Assembly (NCBI RefSeq): GCF_037975245.1
Contig: NC_092568.1
Span: forward strand, 15,891,001 to 15,955,000
Direction: 5' to 3'
DNA: 64,000 nucleotides
Origin: Apostichopus japonicus
Taxonomy: Eukaryota; Echinodermata; Holothuroidea; Aspidochirotida; Stichopodidae
In this document: piece by piece, positions 1 through 13,200 of the stretch
Numbering within the stretch: position 1 is the stretch's first letter
Layout: each line of letters starts with the position of its first letter
Notes under the pieces: model-generated
What the model saw: only the letters and a program-made list of their open reading frames with translations
The model's database searches: none
What the model was told of the DNA's origin: nothing
Translations under genes and position numbers: made by a program

Positions 1-795
1 AAAGGTCGTGATACAACAAGGTTACAGACAAATACAATTAACTTCACTTCCTAGTTCCTCTTTCCAAAATTAATGCATGATGACATTTTCTTTGCACTTT
101 TCAGCAATTTGTTTTTAGTTTTAGGCACAGGCAAGTGTACAATAAAACTGTAATGTAACCTCAGCTTTACAGTAACAGGTCTCTTTTCTTACTTCAGGAG
201 TCATGTGACTGATAAGACATGCACACAAAATGAAGAAAATATCTACTTGCATCTTCCAATGACTATCAAAATTACTCTTTTGGCATAATAGGTAATGTAA
301 ATGATCATGATTTTGCAGTATTTGTACACTTCTTCAACCTCCACAAGAATCAACTGTATGAATATACAGTTCTTGTTGTTTTGGGTGAGCAAAACTCCCA
401 TTCCTCCACAACCACCACATTCCGCTCCCCCACCCCCCCCCCCCCCCCGAGCAAAACTCCCATTCCTCCACACCCACCTCATTCCCCTTTCCCCCACTAA
501 AACCTTTTCAAAACTTGGGTAGGGACCTATTGCTTCAATCCAAAGCCAGTTTACTATATATTTTAAGATATTTAGCACAATCTGTTATTTCAGACAGTGG
601 AAGTGTACCTTACCAAGGATTAGCTGAGTATGTTGTCTCTGATTGGCCCTCCTCATCTTTACAAGTATGTACACAAATTAAAGAGACAACACATACATGT
701 TCAGTGAACTACACTGTTATTCTCTCCCCTGCACTTTCACACATATGTCGTACATATAATGTTGGTATATAGTCACTGTCTCCAAGTGAACTTAC

Positions 796-3700
796 CATGA
801 AGAAACCGATCTCAAACATGGACTGTGGAGATGGCAAGTTGTATTCTTGGAGATTGTCGTATAAGCCAGAGCTTGGGCTCCGAAAGTCAGGAATGCCAGC
901 AGCTAAGTGTTGAAATTTGGGAAAGATTGTGTCCAACCAGTGAAAGCAGCTACTGGCTTCTCTCGATTAATATACTAATGTATTATATCATCGTACTGAT
1001 ATATTAAATTTACTGATATATATATAATATAGCCTATGCACTAATATATGTACAATTGAGTATGAGCTTGTGAATGTTCATATGTTGTAATACCTCAAGA
1101 GAGAGAGATATTTGTACCAGATAGATTATGCCAAACCAGTATTAAATAATAGTTATTTTAAAGACTCCTTTCTTGGCATAGAGATTTGTCATACACAACA
1201 TCATGTTATTGACATATTTTTGTAGCCCACACTGCCACCACACTAGTAATCCCTCGCTTGATATTACATGGTAGATCCTTCTTTCAATTTAACTGTAATT
1301 AAAGTTGAAATTATCATCACAAATTACAGATATCAAATTGAAGGATAATTGATATTAATCTTAACACGATTCACTGTATATGTGACCAAGTCTCTTTACC
1401 GTAAATTTTAACTTTCAAAATAGTATCAAATGCTTGAGTCAACCTGCGTGATTGTTAAATAAATAAATATAACTTACATGTTGATATTCCAGCTCCTGAC
1501 ATAATGATTATGTTCTTTACTGTAAAATGTAAAAATGAAGAAATTAGAACATTAGATGTATAGTAGTCTAAACAACATATAAACATAAGTACACTGATGC
1601 TGTGAGTGTCACCACTAAATATTAACAATTAATCCCAATGATTCAATGACGTGACTGATTGGATATTCAACATCCATCAGTTTGAAACCTCCTCTAATTC
1701 CACAGTCGCTTTTGCTTTTGAAGAATGCTGCTCTATTGAACATAATAGTGAACATATAACTACTTCAAAATGCATCAAGTAACTGAGGAAAGACCACCAA
1801 AAATTGAATTTCTCATTTGTTTGTAATGTGTGGATATATTTGAAATCCCCTTCCTAGATACAACAATTACTTCACAAAATGTCACTACATGTATCGGGCA
1901 ATAGGATCGACCCCAAAAAACTAAAATAATTATTGGTACACATTTGTGGAGTGGAGGTTCTAGTAATTCCATTTATATTTGATGAACAAATTACAAACTT
2001 AGACAATTTTGCAATTCAGACAAGGTATACCAACCTTTTCCACTTTCAATGTACTTTGCCACTCCTTTCAAATCTAGGCTTTCCAAGACCTGCTGAGGTT
2101 TTTCTTCTGTTTCTTCTGTCTGTGCACTTTTCCTAAAGTTCAACTGTGACAGTAAGGCTGACAAGAGCCCCATTGCTATGAAAATAAACAACATCAATAT
2201 TAATTATTGAGATAATACAGGGACAGATGCAGCAGGTTGAAGTTAGGAGAGGTTCTGGCCGTGGGTTGGTTGAAGCAGACCCTCCTTTTCTGTGGGACTG
2301 CAAGTTGCTCCCAGATAAATCACAAGTTTAGACATCAAATGGTACATTCATATTAGACTATTAGTTAGGTCAATAATAAGGTCTAAACACAAAAGTTGAA
2401 CTAATGTCTACTTTACAATTCTTATATGAGGTTGAAAAGGGGTATGCACCTACTTCACTGTGACACTGAAACAGGCAACATGAGCAAACATGCTGAATAC
2501 AAAATTACAAACACATTTCTCACAACTTAATACCAAACTAACAACTACTGACTTGCAGTAAGAATCCATGATTTCAATATGAATTATTACAAGTAGTCCT
2601 GCAATCTGCTCATGAGTACTTAGACAAATGAGAAGTAGTGAAACTTTTTTTAAATTTGTGTTCGTTTATATAATTCATAATTTACTTTGACATACCTCCT
2701 TCTGCACTTTCTGGCTCCTCAGTATCCTGCTTTGATTGTTGATCTGGGTCATCTGCAAAGAAGTACACATTGACATATTTTACTTCACAAACTCATTGAT
2801 GGTATTGACAGTATTTATCCTTGAGCTCATTAGTATTATGTAAATGCTTAACTTACTAAATATGTTTCAGCACACAATAGCTAGGTTGCAAATTTTTAAT
2901 GTAACCTCCCAAAAGTAATTAATAAAAAAAATAACAATAATTTCAGAAATGAAATGGAAAAAAACAACAAACAAACAATAATTTCAGAAATGAAATGAAA
3001 AAAAAACAAACAAGCAAACAATAATTTCAGAAATGAAATGCAACATTGGGCTTTTCTAACACAACCAACAGCAATTTTATGAAATGCAGCCAAATTGAAA
3101 TGTATGCAAATATATTGAAATATATCAATATATTCTAGTAGTATTTAGTCCTAATATATACTCTACATACCTGGCAATGTAATGATTTTATGAAAAGTTT
3201 GCCCAGCTTGAAACATGCTAGTAAGTCTCTCAATATGGCTTTCACAAAATTAAAGTTGAGCAACGATGTAACCTTGAAAAGCTAGGCTACAGTAGGTCTA
3301 AATCATCAATGTTATAGCTTCTGTGTATCAGTGCATCTATTACTGGTTTGTTGTAAAATGTAACGAATGACAAAGTATTCTCAAATTAGTCATTCTACAA
3401 TCTTTTTTGCACTATTAACATGTATTAAACAGTGGATAGTATTTGTAGCTCATTGTACGTCAAACACCTGAATTACAGATGAATTCCACTCATTTGTGGA
3501 CAGACTCTTAATAGGCTAGGTACTGAAAAATTATATAGGGTTAGTTCAGTTTAGAGACCCAAGGATCAGGAAGCCTTACAGTAGCTTATTTGAGACCCTA
3601 TATCCATATTAGATTGTGGATGAACACCGGCTTATTTCAAGCCTTTTCTTTTCGACAAGTGTTCAGAGGATAACGAGGCAGGAGTGTGAGTTCCCTCCCA

Positions 3701-4159
3701 TTCCAGCTCCCAAGACCACCTTTTAACGTCCCGATCCAACGGTCGCGAATGTATATCCCAGCATCTGATCACTTTCTCAAATGCAGTGCAGCCATGACGA
3801 AGGAAGTTGTTTCAAAACCAAGTGAACAACAGACATAAACCCCTTGGCTTAATTACCAACTGTAGATAATTCTATGGAAATTGCCCCTATATGTCTAAGC
3901 TTGATAACTTCATGCGACATTTAGTAAGATTTTCCAGGTCAAACACTCTATGGTACGTTGCACTCGTAGACATAGGCCATAATTTTTGGACTAACAGCCG
4001 TGGTCCAAGACCTAGGCTACCTTAAGCTAGGTAAGGTCCAGTACTACTAGTCCTACTTCCACGAAACTCAAGCTGCATCTCTAGAGAAATGGCAAACATC
4101 GATCTAGGAAATTTGCTAAAATAGTATGACTTCTGCATATTACCTTGCTGTTCTGCCAT
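796..4159 (-). CDS. SIRT2: SIRT2-type NAD-dependent deacetylase, 5' five coding exons (partial)
   Basis: Coding exons, in transcript order, are 4144-4159, 2696-2752, 2035-2175, 1478-1519 and 796-902. They total 363 nt (121 codons) and all phases join. The start ATG at 4159 gives MAEQQ, followed by an acidic N-terminal stretch, then [11 protein letters not shown]. Exon 4 carries the NAD-binding Rossmann motif [11 protein letters not shown]. Exon 5 carries [16 protein letters not shown] and FEIGFF, the SIRT2-class signature. The family removes acyl groups from lysines using NAD+; SIRT2 is mainly cytoplasmic (tubulin) with nuclear roles in mitosis. The remaining catalytic domain (catalytic His, zinc Cys pairs) was not found in 1-795 and must lie left of the window. 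The donor of exon 3 (AAAG/gttggt) is weak but is the only one that keeps phase. SIRT3 is the alternative; the [13 protein letters not shown] run and the N-terminus without a mitochondrial presequence favour SIRT2. Confidence 0.88.
2931..3041. repeat. Short tandem repeat in SIRT2 intron, three copies
   Basis: The stretch aataatttcagaaatgaaat occurs three times. The TTTCAG core lies at 2941, 2982 and 3025, so the spacing is about 41-43 bp, separated by A-rich spacers. It lies in the intron between SIRT2 exons 2 and 3. Confidence 0.8.
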
Positions 4160-5476
4160 GTTGGAGCCAGAGATTTTCTTTTCGTTTGTTGAACAAGACT
4201 GTTGGCACTGTTTTGTTGATTCGTAGCTGGTACTGGTAGTGGTACTAGTGCAACGAATATTGTTCATGTGCACTGTATTCTTCGTTCTGGTATATGTAGT
4301 AGTGCAGTGCCAGTAAACAAATAATATGACGCAATCGCGTGGGAACGAATTTGGGGTTTCCCCAAAAAAAGCTACGCTCACTTATTTCTTGCTCTTTTGT
4401 TTGCCAAGGGCAGGCACGGCCATTTTGAACACAGTTACTGGGAGAGAGGGAAGGGAAATCCCTAAATCCACTATCCCCCAGTGGAGCAGTTCGGCACTCC
4501 TTCCCTCCATCTGATCCTCCAAAAGAAAGATTTTATTTCTTACAAAATTGACTCAGGTCCCTAAATTATGATTTAATTAGTAAAACTTGATCAAAGTTTC
4601 TCCTTCTTGTCATACCCCCCCCCCCAATTTTTGGTATATTGGTGGAAAACGTAGAAATCTTCGACTTTCACCCTTATATAACAACCGCATGTCCCTCCCA
4701 TCTTTTATCAATCAACATATAGAGCCGCAAATGGGTTTCTGCCAAATATAATGTCAAGTCGCCCATATTAGGGGAAAAGATGGTCGAAAAAATCTGCATA
4801 TCTACAGGTTTCAAAGTTGTACGTGATATTGAATTAAGAAGAATAGAAGAATGAATTTTCCTTAAACACGGTGAATGGATAGAGAATTTCTGAAAAGTTT
4901 GTTTTGTTAGGACTGTTTGGGACAAAACTGGTAGAATCAAAACACTGGGAGAGCACTGGTAGAAGCATTAATGCTAGAGCAGTAGTGTATGAAGCTATTT
5001 ACAAAGCAAAGGGCAGACAAAATGGCTGAATTTTTGGGGTGAGCGTATTCCCAAAAAGAATGCTAATTTGGGTGAATTTCATGGATGCTACGGTGGCCCA
5101 AACAGGACGTTGGAAATTTAACTGCTTCTTATACGGATTTGTATTCTTTTGCAAAAGTTTCACACAATTTCATCTTCTTTTTCAGAGAACGACTTGCTAT
5201 ATGTCGCCATTCAATGATTTATCTCAACTTTCTTCTTGAATTAGTCGCTTAATTTTTATATCGAAATTTCGACTTGTTCCTCGATGTATGCCATACATAT
5301 GGGCTATTATCATGATGGGGGAGGGGGGGGGTGCATGTTCCTTGTTAAATTCCCCTTCCTACACTAGTGAATTCGTAAGAAAAGGAAGGGGCATCACAAA
5401 GGTTCGACGACTTCTGCCGGACAAAAATCTCTGGTTGTCCGGACTCTCATATTCCGTCAACATTTATATTATGTGA
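4160..5476. other. Region upstream of SIRT2: no gene seen
   Basis: This stretch starts at the SIRT2 start codon and should hold its 5' leader and promoter. No TATA box or convincing exon was found. Short open frames here have no recognisable domain. A 13-base poly-C tract lies at 4615-4627, and 5313-5331 is G-rich. Confidence 0.4.
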
Positions 5477-6055
5477 ATATTAAATAAAGTAAAGTAAAAT
5501 TTATTGATATTCATTATAAAATGACAATATAATAAAATGAACTACAGCATCTCAAAAATAGGTTAAAAAGTTATCTATGTATCATACAATTCAAAGTCTT
5601 AATACTTCTAGGTAAAAATGATCGCCTTTTGAAACCGTTCTGTTCTGTGTAAAATCTACGTGGTTTAATTGACCTTTAGAACATGATGATAACCAAACTG
5701 GGCCACAGTACAAAAGGAAAGACAACACCATTGTTTGAAAAAGCCAAAGCTGCTTATCAAAATCTAAGCCAAAGCCGGCGAGCCTACGAATACAATATAA
5801 TCTCTGTTTAGCTTTTGCTGCCAAATTATTCACGTGGGTATTCCAAGTAAGCCAGCTGCTGAAGGTTAATCCAAGATATTTAAAATCTGATACAACCTCA
5901 ATCACATTATTGTCAATGTACAATGGGGCATGACTTTGCACTGCACGAAAATCAACAATCATTTCCTGGGTTTTCTTACCATTAATAAGCATATAATTAC
6001 CCAATTAAGAAACCAGATGGTCGTATTCATCTTTGGAACAAACACCATACAAAAC
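5477..6055 (-). mobile_element. 5'-truncated LINE (non-LTR retrotransposon) 3' fragment
   Basis: The minus-strand frame 5591-6004 encodes the part after the reverse transcriptase palm: KTQEMIVDFRA, then FKYLGLTFSSWLTWNTHV and KAKQRLYCIRRL. This order is typical of CR1/jockey-like LINE ORF2 C-terminal regions. An in-frame TAA at 6005-6007 separates it from an upstream stretch reading DEYDHLVS, so the fragment is already broken. Past the stop, the minus strand ends in a short ACTTT-type microsatellite tail near 5480-5510, as expected for a LINE 3' end. The reverse transcriptase catalytic motif is missing, so it is not autonomous. Confidence 0.75.
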
Positions 6056-6324
6056 AACCAGTGTGGTCGAGTGTGACGACAATCTGCTGCGGCGGGGGCA
6101 AAACGAATAAACTATTATTCCGCTGACCATGCCCCCCCCCCCTTACCGGCACCTCACTTGCGCACGCCACTGACCGGTGATGATATGACCATTGCAAATT
6201 AGCGATTGATCATTTACTTAAGTATCCCCGGCAACGCCCACTTTCATAGAATTATACATTATTTATATATACGCAGATACGGATGCCTACTTTAAAATGC
6301 GTACTAGATGACAATACGCGCACA

Positions 6325-6818
6325 CAGGGGCGTAGCGAGCGGGGGGGGGGTGTGGGGGGTGCCACACCACCAATAATTTGGTCGCTGTCGGCAAATTTTG
6401 GGTCTGTCGGCAAAAGGAGAAAAGGTGAAGAGAGCAGAAGGGGAAGAAAGAAGGAAAGCTGAATAGAGAAAAGGAGAACGGGAGCTTTTTCCGTGCCAAA
6501 TTTGACTTAAAATATGCACCAGATTGCATCTAAGGACGTTTCAAAACTAAACATTTTCCAAAGGGGAGGGGGACACCCCCTCCCCTTAGACCCCTCCCCA
6601 TTTCAGTCACCACTTCCAGATCCGTCGGCAAATCAAATTGGACTTAAAATATGCACCAGATTGCATCTAAGGACGTTTCAAAACTAAAAATTTTCCAAAG
6701 GGGAGGGGTACACCCCCTCCCCTTAGACCCCTCCCCCATTTCAGTCGCCACTTCCAGAACCGTCGGCAAATCAAATTCTCCACACCCCCCCAACAAAAAC
6801 CCCTTCGCTACGCCCCTG
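6325..6818. mobile_element. Non-autonomous hAT-like element, 494 bp, with exact 8-bp TSD
   Basis: The left end reads CAGGGGCGTAGCGA and the right end is its exact reverse complement, TCGCTACGCCCCTG. The flanks are identical 8-mers, cgcgcaca, at 6317-6324 and 6819-6826. Inverted repeats starting with CA plus an 8-bp target duplication are the hAT superfamily hallmark. Inside, a block of about 120 bp beginning near 6505 is repeated from about 6643 (both copies contain gcaccagattgcatctaagg), each with a C-rich/G-rich inverted pair. No transposase frame is present. Confidence 0.88.
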
Positions 6819-6826
6819 CGCGCACA

Positions 6827-7284
6827 GTCATGTTTTAGCATATGCACTACCACTCTATGCCTTTCTCATGAACACCTAGAGTCAATTGAATCAATCACTT
6901 GCGCAAATCCTCGCAATTTGCAACTTGCCGTTGCAGTACGCACAGCCTCAGGCTGTTGCTGGCCAAGGTTTGTTACAGCGCTATATAAAATCTTTGGTTA
7001 CTGGTTTTATGAAAAATTGTGCATGAAATTCCTCTTCCATACAGCGGTCTATTTTAAATGCGCGTACGCGCGTCTTTTCAAAACGTAACACGCTTTCCTT
7101 TTCTTTGGTCGGGTTGTGTCTGGCGCTTGCTCTCTGCTGCCCATTTGTTACAAAGAAGCAAACAGATTTGTGACCTCATAGTCATAGGTTTATTTGGTAG
7201 TTGTTGCAACTAGCATTGAAAGCGTTATATTTGGCAACGAGCTCGCAGATATCCTATAGCACTTTACACCGGACAACGAAGAAT
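6827..7284. promoter_or_regulatory. Upstream region of the small membrane-protein gene
   Basis: This is 5' flank of the gene starting at 7285. A TATA-like stretch, gcgctatataaaatc, lies near 6978-6992, about 300 bp before the ATG. A CpG-containing stretch follows (gcgcgtacgcgcg near 7060). No other gene was found. The promoter assignment is inferred from position only. Confidence 0.3.
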
Positions 7285-10200
7285 ATGAATACGTTTATAT
7301 TAATAGCGATTTCGATTTGTGTGTTTTCCTTTGTAGAGTCTCCATGTAAGTATAGTTGAGTACAGTGTAAGGAAGCTAAGTGACAATGCAACCTAGAAAA
7401 CAAACAAGAGGTCCTTCTACGGGGAGCTAGCTAACTTAACTCGGAGTAGAAATTTTAAACGTTGAACCACCTATCGTGGACATACCAAATCCTTTCCTAT
7501 TTTTGCCAATCATTTTTCTTCAGAAAACTTTCTTCGGGCTCATTGTCCCAATTACTAATTTACCCAACTGTGTCATGAACCAACGCTTTAGGTTGTATTA
7601 TTGTACATTGGGAAAGGAACACCTTGCTGTGAGTCACAAAGTTTGACGGTTGTAAATAATCTGGAGAATTTCTTTACTGACACATGCATTTGTCATACAT
7701 TGTTACTAGTATAGTTTCATCACCGCATTATGTATGATCCTTTTAATCTCTTTTTCTCCTTTCCAATCGTTTCTTCTCGGAAGGGAAGGGGTGGGGCTAA
7801 TCAATGATCCCGCTTTCTTACGTTTATGTCTTTGTTATGTCTTTGGGCAAGACACTTTTTCTCTATTACCTCTCGTCACATTGGTGTAAAATTGCTAGAT
7901 AACTTGTAAATATAGTTGCGTGCGCCGGTTTGTGACTGCACCCTATGGGAAGTGCCCCAGGGGAGGGATTATTGAATTGTCACACTTGTAGGTGTGACAA
8001 GTTACTAATGACCAGGGCTTAAATTGTAAAGTCGTGTGAGGAGGCCTTGGCCTCAAACAAAACTGTAAAACCTTTAACTTTTAAATGTATAGACAGTATA
8101 CTTCTTTTGATAAAACGTCGGAGTTCATGAGATGACTGCGGTATGTTTTATTTAAATGAATTTTAATTCTTTACTGATGTCTAGAAAAACGAGGATTTCA
8201 AGTGTCATTCTGTATCTTCTCAATCAAATCATCTTTGTGAAACTTTCTCCTATATCAAGACCAAACATAAAATGTAGTTCTTTGATTAGCTGCTAAAGCG
8301 CAATTGCTATGTAAATGTCAACACTTATGAGATTTAGCGTTACATCGTTGTGTAACAATGGTGAAAATGATCAATGTTGGTATTAAAAATGGTGGTAAAG
8401 GTATTGAAGACATTTCTGCTACTATTGAGACACCGAGAATATCTTTACTTCTCTGGCAGGCTTTGCATGGTTATCGGAATGGTCTTTGCAGTCTCCATGT
8501 GGAGGTAAAGAAATCACGATTTGTGATGAATACAAGTGGCCAGAGGAACCACTGGAATCAGGTAAACCTTCAGCCTATTTCTAACCAGGAGAAGAGGGGG
8601 AGGGGACAGGACGGGGGTGGGGGGTTCAGCATGTAAGTGATTGCCACTGAAAACATGCTTTTTAAGGTGAGAATATTAAATCATGTTTTACTTCATATGC
8701 AATCATTACTAGAGGACGAGTTAACTCTAGATTCAGAGTGAAAATTGATGCAATCACCTATACCTGTCCAGAAGATTAGACAAGTGGGAACATCAACTCA
8801 TAATATGCACACTGGCGGATCCAGGGCCATTGTTTGGGAGGGGCCAAAGTGGCATTAGAGTGATATGGGGGAGGGGTCTAAGGGGAGGGGGTGTCCCCCT
8901 CCCCTTTGGAAAACTTTCTATTTCTGAATGCCCTCAGATGCAATTTGGTGCGACAAAAGTGTACAATGGTGATGTTAATTTACTTCTAAAAAAAATGTTT
9001 CCCAGGTGTAATTTTCTAAAATATTTATAAAACAAAGTTGAGATCATCTTTCTCAAGAAATTTGATTTCTCATAGGTTATAAATTTCTTACAACCAGCCT
9101 GTAACTGCAAAATGGTGTTAAACTGTAAATCCTCATGCACATACATTTACATAGCTCCCAACTCTTGAGAAGGCAAATGCTGGTCCATGCCACGAATCGC
9201 CGTCCTGGGGGCATGGGCGGCGATCCGTACTTCAGAGTGGGGGGGGGGGGGATATGACCTTGTTGACTATCTAAGCGTAGCGCCACCATGAGTTGGCGCG
9301 AAGCGTACAAGAAAATTTTGGGATTTACAAACCCTCTAGATGGCCGGAAACGGCACTTCCAGAGGTTTCCAAGCGGCATATACCCAACTTTAAAATAGGG
9401 ATATCATGTCCGAAATATCTTATAATCAGGATCCAAAATACTTTTTTTTTAATATCGGGTGTTATTTTGGGAAAATTGCCCCTGTCAATCTTGTTTCAGG
9501 CACTACGTTAGAATGTTCGAGAGCTCTTTTCTATTATTCCATGAAGAAAATGGCCTCATGCAGGCTATTATAGGCCTATACACATGCAATACACAATTAC
9601 ACATAGTTACATTCCTAGGTACCGATTGCTAGGGCATCCAGGTGAAACGTGCATTAAGCATTACCCTGGTAACATGAGATTCTCAGCGGTTCGAGGGAAC
9701 ATACATGTACGTGTGTAGGCCTACTATAGGGCCTATATGAATACTACGAGGGTGCATATATGTACTATATCAATACGGTGGGCGCAATAATACATTTTGT
9801 TGTTATAGGGCCAATGAAGCCTACAGTCAACTATTCTTGCTTTATAAAGACGGTTTATTTGAAAATATCGCACTGCGTTTATGGTAGGCGAGAAATGAAG
9901 CTAAAAAAGAGCCGTACATTCACGATGATGCATATAAAGGCATGAAAATAGTCTTATCCCTGGCATTTGGTGGGGGGGATATGGTGTGTTACATCCCCTC
10001 CACCCATTTTCATGGGGGGATATATCCCCCTTCCCCCCAGGATCGCCGCCCATGCCTGGGGAGGGGTATAAGGGGAGGGGTGTCCCCCTCCCCTTTTGAA
10101 TTTTTTTTGGAATCCTGGTGATGCCTACATGTAAAATGGTGGCACTTAGAAAGGCTTTTGTCACCCAAAATTTTCTGAGAAATATGCATTTTTTTGTGTG

Positions 10201-13200
10201 TAACATCAATAAATTGAATAGTATACAAATAATGAATGGTTATGAGTGCCATAGTGCAAATATTTCATGAGTTGAAAGATGGAATGTTCCATTCAACTCG
10301 GCTGCGCCTCGTTTTACCATTCATTACCATTCATTATTTGTTTTATACAACACCTTCAAATTTGGATATAATTGGATGTAAAATGCACTCATGCAACAGA
10401 TTGTTTTGAACAGACAAGTTTCTCTGCTCTCTTACCATTGAAAAGAGTGCTACCAAAAAAGTATAACGCATGGTTCTATCATCATAGCGTGCAATAGAGC
10501 GCAAGGGCGGCGGAACCGGGGGGGCACAGGGGGCACGTGCCCCCCACTTTTCCTCAGATTAAAAATGTGCCCTTTTTCTACATAAAAATTTCTAAATAAA
10601 AAAAGAGTTTACAAAGCGAAACCCACGTCGAATCAAATATTTCGGGAAGTTTTAAATGTTTACTACCACAGGCGTAGGAGCCCAATTTGATTTGGGGGGG
10701 GCTGTAACGACTTGCCCGAAAATAATAACCAAAATTTTTCGCGCGCTACGCGCGCGTTCAACATCTTCATGTGCGTATCATATAGGCATGCGTTGGTTAT
10801 TACATCGCATGCCAATAACATACAATCATTTGCCGTGTTATAACCCTTCCAAATTGGTTACAATTATTGGCAAAGTCGTTACAATAATAATCATCATAAT
10901 AATATCGGTTTAACCATTGAAAAACACATAGAAAATTACTTTTCTTTCAGTATTTTCACATATTTCATTTGCTTTCATGCATGTATCGATCGCGTGTGCA
11001 GGGACTTGGACTTAATAATCATTTCACCTCATTTTGTCTTTTTCCTTGTTTCCCAATTTGCACATTAGATACTGCAGTGCTAGTATGCATTGTTTCCTTG
11101 AGGGGGGGGGGGGGGGGGGGGCGTTGATGGAGTGATATGTATACGCAAATAAGATAATACAATAAGCGTTATGAAGGGTACTAAATATCAGGCTGCATCA
11201 GTCCAATCGAATTTCTGCAAAGTGCCCTTCGACGTTGGTGCCCCCCCAGATTAAAAGTGCTTCCGCCGCCCTTGATAGAGCGGATTTTGCATGCAATCGA
11301 CGAAGCAATTGACCAATCAAATCGTCCCCGTTCTGGCGTAGTGACGAATGTTCAAAATGTGAGTTTTGAGAAAACGCGCTCTAAAGATTTTCATATTTTG
11401 ACTTTAGTATAGCGTAACTAAAAGAGGATCCATTTTTACCGAAAGTTGTCAATATTTTAAATATAACAAATAGAACTTTGAGTTCTCATGTTTGTTGCTG
11501 AAATTTCTTACATAGTAGTAATTTTAGTGTAAACATTTTCGTCGTTATGTCATGTCATTTTCAGTTAATTTTAGACATTCGCCACACATTGATCACTGTG
11601 CTAGAACTAAATTTTGAGGTTTCGTCCTGTCACAGACTTGTATTCGTCACTTTTGTGTGTAGTAGCCATAGGGTACACCGTGAAAGTTCACTGTCACATG
11701 GGGAGAGGAAGGGGGGGGTATGTGGAATAACCTTACGATGGAAGAAAATAATCGAAGGGGTGGTACATTGGTCGTATTAATTTTAAAAAGAATGTCCACG
11801 GTTTACTTTAATGTATAAAATAGACAAGGAATGGGTTATACGCAGGTACCAACATACGTGTTTTAGTATGTTTTTCTTGAGTGACATGGATGGAGTCGGA
11901 TATGACGAGGGGAGGTGGTATATAGGGCAAGGAGAGCCGGCTGTTGAAATGGTGGTATATTGGTTTTATTAATTTAAAAAGAACGCCCACGTTTTGTTGC
12001 AATGTATAAAATAGACAAGGAATTTGTATGGGTTATGGGCGGATGTAAGTGTTTTAGTATGTGTTTCTTGGGTGAAATGTAGGGTGTCGGATAGAGAGAT
12101 GTTGAGGTAGGGAGGGCAAGGAGAGCCGGCTGCTGAAAGGGTTATATATTGGTCCTATTTATTTTAAAGAACCCCCACCATTTTCTATAATGTATAAAAT
12201 AGACAAGGTATATGATGAAATGTGAACACATGCAGTTGCAAAAATAATAGTTCCAGTGGCGTAATCTGTTAAGTCGGAACTCTTATAAAGCACACAGACT
12301 ACGGAAATTGTGTGCAATTCTTCATTTTCAAGTTAGTGTATTACGTGAAATGTCTCTGACGATAGTTTCTAAGTATCCTTCAAACGCTTTGGGAAGCTAT
12401 TCCACTATACTATCCCCTTAAATGGAATGTGAAATTTTATTACGCTCACAGGCACATTCATAATAACCAACCCAACAACTGTGCAATTGTTCAAGTGTTT
12501 CCAAGTTGTACTATAGTATGTTGTTCCTTCTTTTTATTCCTTCCAGTATACGTATAAAAAATTTCTTACGCTCACAGGCACATTCATAATATCCAACCCA
12601 ACCTCGTGTGAATCCTCAGATTTAAAGAAGGAAATAACTGTGCCATTGTTCAAGTGCTTCCAAGATGTACTGTAGTATGTTGTTCCTTCTTTTTATTTCC
12701 TTCCAGTATACATATAAAAATTATAGAGAGGAGTCATATAACACCTCAACAAGAAGAATAACTCATATAAAAGTTTTTTTTAAGATGATAGGATACCAAA
12801 CAGTCCAAGAATAACTAATATAAAAAGGGAGAAAATGTCAAGATGATAGGATATCATATAAAATACATCTACTAATAAAAAAGTTATTAGATAAAACGAT
12901 ATAACAAACAAACTATAACAAACATTCTAAGTGCTCGAATGGAATGTATAAAGCAGCACGGTAAATAAATGAGTTGCTGTAAACTTACGTTCGGTATTTT
13001 GTGTGGATTTCTTAGATTTCTGCTCGATTTGTGCAGGAGAGTTTTCAGTACAGTATACAAAGGGTTATTCTGATCACTGTAAATCTTATTAGCCATTCTT
13101 GTAAACTCAGGTCTTGCAGCAGCATTTACTTTTTCTAAAAGTATATTGTATTCTAAATTAATATAGATGATGTGTATTTAAGAAACTTCATTCTTCTTTT

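Noticed and set aside
4022-4381. 119-codon minus-strand frame over the SIRT2 start exon
   Set aside because: It runs through the splice donor at 4143; only the in-frame MAEQQ piece is used by the SIRT2 model.
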